A stretch of 64,000 bases of DNA from Anoplopoma fimbria (taxonomy: Eukaryota > Chordata > Actinopteri > Perciformes > Anoplopomatidae), in assembly GCF_027596085.1 (NCBI RefSeq), contig NC_072451.1, positions 7,593,513 through 7,657,512 on the forward strand, in the 5' to 3' direction. Numbering within the stretch: position 1 is the stretch's first letter; each line of letters starts with the position of its first letter. A model generated the notes under the pieces. The model searched no databases and was not told the DNA's origin. It saw only the letters and a list, made by a program, of their open reading frames with translations. Both the position numbers and the translations under genes were made by a program. Positions 1 to 13,900 of this stretch are shown in pieces.

Positions 1-3070
<3,070 letters not shown>

Positions 3071-3174
3071 TCTCTTGTTTGCACTATCCTCTCTGCTGCT
3101 GTAAGCCTGTAAATTTCCCTGCTGTGGGACTTATAAAGGAGTATCTTATCTTATCTTATCTTATGTATGGGTAT
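3071..3174 (+). mobile_element. Retroelement 3' end with (TTATC)n tail, copy 1
   Basis: CTGCTGTAAGCCTGTAAATT, TCCCTGCTGTGGGAC and an AATAAAG-like TATAAAGGAG precede a short (TTATC)n tail. The same end occurs at 45741 and 47150. Confidence 0.65.
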
Positions 3175-3221
3175 GAATGGTTATTTAGTCCTGACGTATC
3201 AGTCTGTGAATGGGTGCGATG

Positions 3222-3402
3222 ACGTGTAGTGTTAAAGTGCTTTGAGTGGTTGAAAAACTAGACAAGCACTATTCAAGTACAGTCCATTTATATTTCCCTG
3301 TTCATCCTGTGTGTACTCTGTATATTACTCTGCACTTTACTGCTTTTTGCACATCGGTTTGAATACTCAGTACCTAAACTGACAATAAAGTTATTCTTCT
3401 TC
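3222..3402 (+). repeat. Two abutting retroelement tails
   Basis: GTTAAAGTGCTTTGAGTGGT and AGTACAGTCCATTTATAT (3222-3293) resemble a common fish repeat tail. They are followed by TGCACTTTACTGCTTTTTGC and GACAATAAAGTTATTC (to 3402), a second tail-like segment. Families are not assigned. Confidence 0.45.
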
Positions 3403-4689
3403 TATTGTTCTTTGAAAACACACCACATGGCAGAAAGTACATGGAGATTTCTGTACCTCCATTTGCAATCTCATTCCAAAACCAAGGGCGTTGAATCCGA
3501 CCTTCACTATTCTGCAAAGCTTCCCACGAGCTTTAAAAAAACTTGATTGCAGAAAAATTCTCCCATTAAGCCACAAGAGAATTAGCAAGGTCAGAGGCAG
3601 ATGTTGGGCACACGGTCTGTTTTCAAAATCATGCCAAAAGTGCTGGATGGGGTTGGAGGGAATGCAAGTCAAGTTATTCCACACCAAACTTGGAAAATCA
3701 AGTCTTTCTGAGCCTCGGTTTGTGCATCAGGACACTGTCACAGTAAAAGAGACTTCCATAGAATAAATGTAATACACACTATTGTTTAAAAATGTACAAT
3801 TTATTTGCCTTAAATTGATCTTTAGAAGGGGCCGAGCCCAAACCATAAAAACTGGACCAAAGGTACACAAAATGATGTGGCCACACATTTCAGACATACA
3901 TTGAAATATTGAATTAACTATCAGAATAGCCTCAAGCAGTGTTAAGATAGTGTTAACCATGTACAGTAAAAAGTAAGTAGAACTTTTGAGTAAAAGTCCC
4001 AAATTTATCACTTGAGATGCTGAGTTGTTTTTTTTTATGAAAGGACAGCAATGTTGTTTTCAACATAATAACTCCAGGGCTCAGAGAAAAGACAAATTAC
4101 TGACGTTAAAGAACCCTCCAAAGGAGCTAAACTGATTGGTAACTTAGACCCTCTTTCACCACAATGCATCATTCTCCAGCATTGTATATTCCCCTGTGGA
4201 AAAATGACACCATTGCTGCTGGTTTATTCTGGTTTATTCATTGTGTTGCCTTCTATTGATTTATTTTACAAAGCCTAGTCCCATTTTATTTTTTTTGCAG
4301 TGTGCTTGATGTAATAACAGCACAAAGGGGAGTGGTTCACCCAAAAGAGAACAACCTTTAATGAAAAGCAGGAGACTACAAATTGAAAATAGTGTAGCCA
4401 TAGATTGAAAACCATCAACAACACCAGCTCCTTTAATAAAATGTTAAAAGAAGCCTTTGATGGAGGAGATAAAAAAAATGGAGTTATAAGCCCAGCAGAG
4501 GAATAAAGTGTGCCTCAGCTGAGTTTTTCACTCAAGACAGCATTTCAACACCTAATGGTAATACAGTATTACTAGGATCTATTCTGTATCGTTCACCATA
4601 TTTAAATGATCTATAATTAGTATATCGATCTATAATAACAATATATTAAATGACAATGTGAAAGGCGTTGCTCATAGTGTTACAAGAAA

Positions 4690-4960
4690 TTATAGAAGTT
4701 TTCAGCTCATTGTTTAGCTGTCTGGCCTGCAACTTTTCGGTTTTGGTTCATTCTCACCGTGCCATTATGTCATTTTGGACCGCAGCAGGCTAAAAGCTCT
4801 CAAACCTCCAAAGTACGCTACCTGCTCAGCATCAGACGGACTACACTGGTGAACATAGTGGAGCATTTAGCAGCTGGAGAGCCAGGTATTTAACTCATGA
4901 GTTGGTAGAGACTAAAAAAAGAACAGAGTATATAGAGAGAATATTGGAAACATTTGATAT
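4690..4960 (-). repeat. Dispersed repeat, family X, copy 1
   Basis: Contains GGACCGCAGCAGGCTAAAAG, GTGAACATAGTGGAGCATTT and AGCAGCTGGAGAGCCAGGTA, segments of a familiar fish interspersed repeat. The related copy near 11985 is in the opposite orientation, so the two form a diverged inverted pair flanking the 3' end of kiss1r. Confidence 0.6.
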
Positions 4961-7850
4961 ATTCTCTGGTCATTTTGAAAGGGCAATATTGTATTTAATT
5001 TTTTAATTAGTCCGTCATTCATTGTCATCAGATCGTGTGTGTTTGTCGCTTGTGTTCTTCGTCCCATTCCTGTTTATTCTTAGCTTTTTGGGGGTTTTCT
5101 TTTCTACTTTCTGTATTGTCTATTTCAGAACATTTTGGTACCAACATCTTTTTGGTAGATAAGCATTCAACTATCTGATTCACTAGATAATAATATCCAG
5201 ACTGGACTTTTTCGATTTATTTTTCCTCTTCAATGCAACCTTACCCAAATTATTTTAGAAAAAAACAGAGTCGACATCCATTGAAATCCTCTGTAAAAAT
5301 CAACCTGACCTCATTTTAGGGTCATTCTGTGTGTCATGATAACTGATTTTAGGCTTTTCCTGTGTCATTTTGAGGGTTGCAAGAGCTGCTGTGCATTGAA
5401 AATATAACACTATATCCATTACATTTGGGTTTAAATATCATTAACGGCTGACTCTGGCTTATGTGTGGCAGCCATGTTTGTTTGATTTCTCACCTCTGTA
5501 TTATTTAGCACCAAGTCGGAGTTTCAATGTCTTGATTTCAACTTGGATGTTGATTTGAACAAAATTTTAAGTCGGAAACTGGTTATTGAGATAATACTTA
5601 TATGACAAGCTCTGAGGCCTAATCCCACCTTTACTTGGACACTCTTATATGTACTTTATATTCTGCACACAACTGGACATCATTGGCACATATTCATCAC
5701 CAGTATATATATATTTTTTACTTTCATTAATTTCCCTCTTTCAAACACAAACGTGGGTTATGTGTTCAGAAAAGCGGCAGTAGCCATAAAAGGAATCTGT
5801 ACGGGGTAAATGTATAATAGCTAACATTATCAGATGTGTCATAGAGAGCGTACAAACTACAGTACAAAGAGTACAATGAGTATACATGAGTACCCTTTGG
5901 TTTTTGTGCTGCGGGCTTAAACCTTTTTAGTGAATTAAACCTCCCACATTCTGACTACTTGCTGTTTCCTGCAGCCTTCATTCAGCTCAACCTGGAACAC
6001 TGTTCATGTGTTTTTCAGAAATCAGTTAACTCCATGCTAAATGAACAACAAAGGATTTAGACTAGTTATTGTTATAAAGGTCATCATCACCAAGTTCATT
6101 GGTGCACTGTGTGGGCAGATCTTCTGTTCAGGAATGGTGAGTCATGGTTGTTGTTGTTGTTGTTGCATTATCGTCTGTTTTGTTTCTTTGTTTCTTTAGC
6201 GTCTGAAAATCAGTAATGGGGAATTTTCTTTTGTTAGGTTTTCCATTAGGTACCATAGGACTGTTGTATTGTACACAGTTGCTGATGACATATTCGAGGA
6301 GCACAAAAAAAAAAAAAAAAAAATTGCACTCAGGTCTCTCGCCATGACATTTGTGTCAATCCCTGACATTTGAAGATAAAGCTTTTATTTATATTCCATC
6401 AACACTCAACAGTTGATGGTCAAATGCCACTGACCTGGCAAGGACATCAGCACAGTTTCATCTTTCAGAACAGAACAGAAGTGCCTGTGTATCAAGTGTC
6501 TTTATGTATATATAACTGTAAATTTAGATTGTATCGGAGTAGAGGTGAAATGCTGCTCCCTGTTTATCAGAGAAGGTGGCCAGGCATTTGTTTACACATC
6601 ACACATCGAAAGAAAAAACTTGTTTTTTACCACCAAAATGATTCTGTGGATCTAAATATTGTGGCCTACTTCAGAAAACAGCAAGAAGTGAATCCCTTAA
6701 TTATCCTGTTGTTCTTGTACTGTATGAGCTTCTATTATTACCAAAGTGCAATACAAAATATACGGGTGAATTTAGTTTCTTAGCTTCTTCATTGTTTTTT
6801 TGTTTTTAAATGTTTTATCATTCTGATGATGAATATAATCAGTACGTTCCTATTATGTACTAATAATCAATGCAAGAGTAAAAGACAATGCTAAAGGGCC
6901 CTTTGTAGTCTCACCTGCTTCTATTTTCAAATCGACTGCAGACAATTGATTTACATAGTAGTCTCTAATCATTTACTCAGTAAGAAATCAACCAGTTAGC
7001 AGTCAAGTTTTATTTTCTTTTTTTAATGACCGACAAAAAGGAAAAACGTTGTTTCCACATGATTCCCAGTACAAATGTAAAGCATTAATTCAGCTAATTA
7101 GAACCTATATGCAAGGCTCTGCGTTACATAATAATGCATGATTGGCACCAAAAAAATGCATTTCAGTTTGAAATGGTTCCATTGTTCCCTCTGGTCAAAA
7201 GTAAACATACTACAGACATGATTTCACATAACCCTGAGGAATTATCAAATCATCGCCACTGCTCAAGTTGTTTGGCCAACCCAAACATTAAATAGCCACT
7301 CCATTTTATCGTTCAAGGTTGAGGCTTTAGTGATGATATTTCCGAACAACCAGAACAGACATGTATTAGAATCTTAATGTCAGAATTAGCATGAATACAA
7401 GAAAATATTTAATGCGGACCAGAAAACGACATCTTATTGATGACCTCAGTCCTAATGGATGTACAATACTCTCTGTAGAATAAATGCAGTACAATTAACA
7501 TACATTAAAAAGCAACAATCAGTCATTAGTTAAGACATGTTTTACAGGAGCACTCAGATAAAGTAGATGGCTTTGCAGTGCACTTCATACCATGGCATAT
7601 ATTCCATTTTGTATTTGCAGATGAAACTGATTGACCTTACTTTTTGTTGGCTAAGATTATAATTATAGATGAAGTTCTTCCTACTATACTTGAGACACTC
7701 ATTTTAATGAAATTAAAGTCAGAGTGCTTTTTTGAAAGGGAACATATTTTATATAGACAGACAGATAATAAGTCAATGTCCGTGCAGGGAAGACACAGGA
7801 CTTATACCCAGGACACTGGTGTTAATGTCCTGTGTTGAACCAAAATGAAC
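4960..7850. other. Gene-free stretch
   Basis: AT-rich and without a recognised gene. It contains a short (GTT)n run near 6147-6165 and an A-rich homopolymer near 6306-6323. The longest open frame (6370-6783) has no family resemblance and a low-complexity end. Confidence 0.6.
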
Positions 7851-7853
7851 ATA

Positions 7854-7900
7854 CTTATTTTAACCAAAAACATGATATTTTCCTAAATCTAACCAAAGGA
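7854..7900. repeat. CCTAAACCTAAC-type dispersed motif, copy 1
   Basis: AACCAAAAACATGATATTTT then CCTAAATCTAACC. Similar sequence recurs at 8581, 11725 and 18784. Confidence 0.5.
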
Positions 7901-8014
7901 GGGAGGGAGTGTAGTTGCATGTGTCAAACCAAAACCAGTCTTTCCCCCCAGGAGACTGCTGTTTGTGCAGCGTGTGAAATGAGAATTGATTTCATGTAAC
8001 TTATGAACTTAAAG

Positions 8015-8547
8015 TGGCCCTATTATGCTTTTCCACTTTTTTTTTTTTAATATATTTTTGTACATGTGAAAGGTCCGTAGAGTGTAAAACCTGAAGTCCA
8101 CGCCTAAAAGGAGTTACCCTCCCCCTCAGAATCACTGCTCCTGAGCTGCCTGAAACGGCTCGATTGAAATCTCTCCTTCACTTCCGTAACTTTATGAGGT
8201 CATAATGTTACGTAAGTGACGTTAAACCCTTTCCGGCTAGTTTAGCCCGCCCTCAAACAACAAAAGAGACAGACGGAGCTGAAGCTCCAGAGGAAGAGTT
8301 ATTTGAAATGTGAAACGTTGACTAATCACAACAGAGCGGGCTAGCTGACCAATCAGAGCAGACTTTGCTTTCTGGAGGGAGGAGCAAGCGCTACAACGGA
8401 GCGTTTCAGAGAGAGGGTGAGAAGACGTGCTGCAGGACAGCCAGGATGAGAAAAACAAGGCGGATTAGGAGCATTAACGCATGTAAACTTGTTGTAACTG
8501 TAACTTGAGATAAAAATAGTCACCTGGAAAATAGCATAATAGGGCTA
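8015..8547. mobile_element. 533-bp non-autonomous DNA transposon (MITE) with TAAAG target duplication
   Basis: The left end reads TGGCCCTATTATGCTTTTCC and the right end, reverse-complemented, TAGCCCTATTATGCTATTTT, forming terminal inverted repeats. TAAAG flanks it directly at 8010-8014 and 8548-8552. There is no transposase frame inside. The interior is GC-richer than the flanks. I recognise the ends as a common fish dispersed element but do not assign a superfamily. Confidence 0.85.
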
Positions 8548-8580
8548 TAAAGTATCGCCATTATGTATTGCCATTTGAAC

Positions 8581-8625
8581 CCAAACCATGATCTAGAAGT
8601 TTTGTTGCCTAAACCAACTAAGCTG
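8581..8625. repeat. CCTAAACCTAAC-type dispersed motif, copy 2
   Basis: CCAAACCATGATCTAGAAG then TTTTGTTGCCTAAACCAACT. It lies 34 bases beyond the MITE at 8015-8547. Confidence 0.5.
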
Positions 8626-9655
8626 TTTCCTGTGAATATGTTAGTTTAACACAGAATGCGTGTACCGAGCGGAACTTGACAGGCATTGCTGGACTTTTGT
8701 AGGAAAAGGCAGTTAAAATGTGGTGTATTTTTTCATGAGGATACGTTGTCTGGTGACATTACGGTGGCCATAGATAAAGGTTTGTTCCCTTGGGCCAAAA
8801 TAGTAACTCAATTAAGGAGAGCACATTTTTGTTAACTATTTATAGCTAATTATGGCAGCCAAAAACACTCCAATGCAATTCAAGTGGAGCCCAGATTACA
8901 GCAAGACCCACAGTATCTAAAATTCAAATGAGAAATGCATTTGCAAATTTTCAATGAAGTCCTGATTTTGAAAGTCACTGTGTGGGATGGAAAGAAAGGG
9001 ACAGCATCTAGAGAGCACTGAGCTGGCTGGGTTTCTATAGATGTATCAACAATGATAGGCTTTATTTCCATCTCGTGACAGGGAACAAGCCATACGGGTC
9101 ACCTCCCCCATTTAGAATTTAGTCGGTCTGACAAGATCATACAAGGGTGTTTCTTAAAGATGTGACAACTGATTTCAATAAACAACACCTGGATGTACCG
9201 TGTGAAAATGCATGTGCATGCCTGTGTATTAGGAATGTTTGTGTGCGGGACAGAAAAGAAAAGGTAAACACTGTCCATGCTTCACCGGTCGTAACCCCTG
9301 CTTCCGCCAGCTCCCACACATCACATTTGACAGCAGAGAAACTCACATTCAGTTGGATGCCGGCTTTTTTTTTTGGGGGATTCTGTCCAAAAAGAAACAT
9401 TAACCCCACGTTGACCTGAGCTTACTGTTATTGTGGAGGGAAAAAAAAACATCCTTCTATTTTCTACGGACAACAGCGCGGTATTTGCAAAATAAGCCAC
9501 ACAATATTGGGAACACATAAAAAGATTTGCACAACTGATGTTGCTTTTAGTGTTAAGGTTGTTTGGGTTGCAAGTTGAAAGGTGGAAAAGGACTCTACCG
9601 TGCAGATTCACGATACAACAAATGGACAACATCAAATGTCACCCCGATTATTTAA

Positions 9656-10242
9656 AGGAATAGTATGACATTTTCGGGAATGTCAGTGTGTTACAGAGGC
9701 GTTCACAACTTGACAACGAAGTCAAAGTTAATTTGAGGACTAAAAAAACGTGAACTGACAATATAACATCAATTAAATGTGGCTGGAAATACATTAAACG
9801 CCAGAATCTCTCTTGGTAATTGCTACGTGAGATATTAAAAGAAAGTGTTTATTACAACCTGCTATTTGACATGAACACTATTTACAAGTTGGAAACTCTT
9901 AATCATAACAACTTTAATATGATTCATCTTACTTTAAAGGTTGGAAATAGGTGGGTTAGCTAGCGTGGCTCTGTCTTAAGTTCAAAAATACGCCTGTTAA
10001 CACCTTTGTATATGCTGTTTCTTTATGAACAACAGCCTGTTTAAACAAATCCGATATGAGTTACTTTTTGATCTTTAGAGTTGCTTTTTTGTTTGTTTGT
10101 AGAAAGCCAGGTTAGCTTGTTTCCCCCTGCTTCCAGTGTTTATGCTAAGCTAAGCTAATCACCTCCTGCCGTCACAATCTTCTCGAGTAATTCTCCGCAA
10201 GGAAGGCCAAAGATTAATTTCTCAAAATGTCAAACTATTCCT
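9656..10242. mobile_element. 587-bp non-autonomous DNA transposon flanked by TTAA
   Basis: The ends are inverted: AGGAATAGTATGACATTTT on the left and, reverse-complemented, AGGAATAGTTTGACATTTT on the right. TTAA lies on both sides (9652-9655 and 10243-10246), compatible with piggyBac-type targeting. The interior includes ATGCTAAGCTAAGCTAA, typical of a very common percomorph repeat. No transposase frame is present. Degenerate relatives lie near 16226, 19073 and 62080. Confidence 0.82.
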
Positions 10243-10771
10243 TTAATAAATGTTACAGTGTTTGCTGCTTACCAGAATAGCAGATACAGAAAGAGTCTCT
10301 TGAATTTCTCTCTTTCTTTTCAGTGATACAACAAATAAAAATGAAAAATAAAAATAAAAAAACATTTCCATAGGCATCTGTTCATGTGTATTAATTGTCC
10401 ATTCAAAATGCACATTCAACCTTTAGTCATTTCCAAAACACCATATTCTCATGAGTCTAAGAATACATCATATCATCAGCTGTCCAAATGTTGAATAGTT
10501 TATACCAAAGCTGCAGACCTCATCAGCCAGGATTTAACGGGGATTATAGCATTAGGACTCATGCCGGCAGCTTTCAGGCAAAAGTTTCCTCTCGCGTCAT
10601 CAGACGTGTACGGATGTCCTCTGTTATTTGGCTGTGGTGTTTGGCAGCTCGATGGATGATGTTACAAGCCAACTCTGCCTGGCCTTGGCCGTCAAACAGG
10701 TGAGACATTGTTCCAAACACTGTTAGTCTCCATCTGTGAATTATGAATCTCTGTTCCACCACATCAAATCG

Positions 10772-10777
10772 TTTATT
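10772..10777 (-). other. Candidate polyadenylation signal of kiss1r
   Basis: The minus strand reads AATAAA about 195 bases downstream of the kiss1r stop codon at 10971. It is the nearest canonical hexamer I noticed in the 3' flank. Transcript ends are not visible from DNA alone. Confidence 0.4.
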
Positions 10778-10970
10778 AGTTGCATTCATCACTATAACAA
10801 AAATACGTCTGCCAAACAAGGTCTTTCCTTTCGCAATCAGCCAGTTGCTCAGAAGACAATCACACAATAAACCCATGGCTGGAAAGTTGTTTGTTTTTTA
10901 ATATCTTCTTGCAGCGATTTTCTCTGGATACAAACAATAATCGCTTTCTTGCTGTTTTTAATTGTCAGAT

Positions 10971-13900
10971 TCAGGTTGTTGCATTGTTATTGTTGCCTCC
11001 CTCCGCAGCAACAAACTTGATCTCGGCGTTGGCAGTCCTGGAAGCCATGCTGCTATCTCTGACCTTGTGCTTGAACAGAAACGGGAAGGTCTTCTTGAAG
11101 GACTTTTGGAAGGTGGCTCCCATGAATCCGTAAACTATGGGGTTGACCGATGAGTTGGCATAGGACATGCAGTTGGCCCACGTCTTTATCTTGTATGTGG
11201 CGTAGTTGTGCTGATAGTTGGGGTAGAAAGACTGGAATAGGATGAAGATCTGGATGGGTCCCCAGCATATGGCGAAGAGGAGGACGATTACTACCACCAT
11301 CTTGGAGACTTTACTCCTGATACTGATAGTTCTCTCAGACAGGAGGTTTACCTGAGGAGGAGAAGATGAGAGGAGAAGATTTTTTGTTCACATAATTGAC
11401 AAAGTGAATTTTCACCTTGTGTTACTTGTGTAAAGTTGACCTCTGGACTGTTTTGTGCTATCTGAGTTTATTAACAGCCAATGTACACCTGTACAAACGT
11501 TAGCAATAAGAAAGCTAGAAACCAACTGGACGTACTGAGGATTCAGCCAAAAAAAGTGTTTCATTTTGCTCAAACAACTCTAAACAAGCAAACTAAGGAC
11601 CTCCGACTAAGAGAGAGCTGTTTGGTTTCCCGTTTTAAATGAAAAGTAAGCTTTACTTTTTGTTATTTAGTTGTTTGTCACGTGAATCAACTGCTTAAGT
11701 CACGAGTGTAGTCAAGTTAACGTCAACCATGCATTTTTCTAAAACCTAACTAAGTGGGTTTGGTTGCCTAAACCTAACTTCCTGTAAAGACGGAATTTTG
11801 TAAAGACGCTATGCATGTAATGAGCATTTATCACAAGTCCAAAACTGATGCTAGAGGGGTACGAAGAGCGTCATAGTTTGTAGCTTAGCACCACTAACTA
11901 AGCTACGTACTTTGACGCATTGGTGTGAGAATATGTTGGTCTGTCAGGATGTGTCTGGCTACCTAATGAGGTCCAATAATCGCTCTCCTGTTTTTGGTCT
12001 CTACCAACTTTTGAGGGCCATATCTTGCTCAATACTACTAAATGTTCATTAGCGGGTCACTTAACTTTGTCTGCGTGTCATTTTGTGCTGATCAGCTAGT
12101 ATATAGTTGTTTTTTAGACTTAATTCACCAAAACAAAAGCCTGCTGCAACTGAAAACCACTATGAGTGGGGAGCGTTGATCAAAATATTGAAGATACAGG
12201 CTGTAAAACAAAACAAATAGAGCTTCAGGGAAGAACAGAGTTGGTTAGTTCTCTCTGGGTTTGTTATTATGAGTGACACTTCAACATTACACACAGTAAA
12301 TTTATCCATTTAAGCTCCTTTAGAAGACATTTTCAAAGACAGCGAATATCAAAGCAAGACAACAAACAGTATAAAGGGAAAGGTAGTGTCAGCAGAGAAG
12401 AAACGAGAAGACCTTTTCTAACTTTTAATTAGCTGACAATTAGGAGCAAGAGCTTACAGTCAAATCTTTAAGCTTAAGTCAATGAATAACAATTAGGCAG
12501 AAAACAAAGCAAAAGAAGCCTTGTTCATACCTGATAGTTGTTGTCTACAGGCTCCACAGTGGGCTGGCCCACCCTCTTCACCATCAGAGTGTAGCAGAAG
12601 GAGATGGTGAGGACAGGCAGCAGGTAGGCAGCAATAAACTGATAGAGGATGAAAGCCCTCTCGTGTGTCTTTGAGGGGAATCTCTCCATGCAGTACTGCC
12701 TCGGGCCGTACCAGTAACCCTCCTCTATACGCTGGTACATTAAAATTGGGGTAGACAGAATGAAGGAGCCTGGGAAGCACATGGAGTTTGTTAGTTGAAG
12801 TTGTTTACTGTGCACGCTATTTCACTTACAAACTGATCCTACTTATTCATTAACTCAGTGGTGAATTCATTAAAAAACAAAAATTACATTACATTACATT
12901 ACATTACAGTCATTTAGCAGACGCTTTTATCCAAAGCGACTTACAGGAAGTGTATTCAACATAGGTATTCAAGAGAACTACTAGTCACCAGAAGTCATAA
13001 GTGCATCTCCTTTCTTAAACAAGCATCTAAGAGCATAAACCAGAGCAAAAGTACAGTGCAGAGGCAAATTACTACGAATACAATAAGTGCAACAAACTAA
13101 TACAAATACAATAAGTGCTACAAACTACTACGAATAGGATAAGTGCAGTAAACGAATACGAATACAATAAGTGCAGCGAACTGATACGAATACAATACGT
13201 GCAACAACTAATACGAATGCAATTAGAGGAAATGGTGGGAGAGTAACTTTTTATTAAATGAACAGGATGTACCAATCCAAATGCAGATGCTGACAATCAT
13301 GGCCACTCTTGGGGTACGGTGGCGGAGAGATTTCAGAGGGTAGACTGTGACGTAACATCGGTCCCCGCTCATAGCTGTCAGAGTGATGCAGGTGGCTTGG
13401 ACTGTCACCTGGCAAAGACAGTAATACACACATGATTTACACATATTCTGTTCTGATAACCCCAACTTCCAACCCTGTAGCTGAGAAATTAAACCCTTAT
13501 CTTTAGTTTTGAAATAGGAAATATATTTGGGGAGAATAGGGACAATTTATATCGTAACAATGAGGAAACTTTAATTAACGTATATCGTTTGTTGTTGCAA
13601 TAACCACCAGTAGCAACTAAGCATGATCAAACTATTTCATTTTTAGGCCCTCACAGGGCTTACATTTAAGTAAAGATTGTCATTTTGTTGCCTCAGCCTT
13701 TCCTCAACCCAGACTCAGGATGTGAATCCCAGGCTCCATCTTCCTAAAATGTATGCTAGAAAACACTGCCAGGCAACAAAATGTCGCGTTTACCTCAATT
13801 GGCAGAACAACAAAGTAGTATATAAGCATTATTCTGTGTTCATGCTGGATTCAAAGCCCATAATCTCTAAATTAAGCTGGTTTTAGAAAAACAATGCGTC

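Noticed and set aside
6370..6783. 137-codon open frame, the longest single-exon frame in the left flank
   Set aside because: Composition is that of AT-rich non-coding DNA, no domain is recognised, and it starts in ordinary intergenic sequence.
13072..13222. CRISPR-like direct repeats
   Set aside because: The units are contiguous 28-bp repeats without spacers, in a vertebrate intron: a minisatellite.
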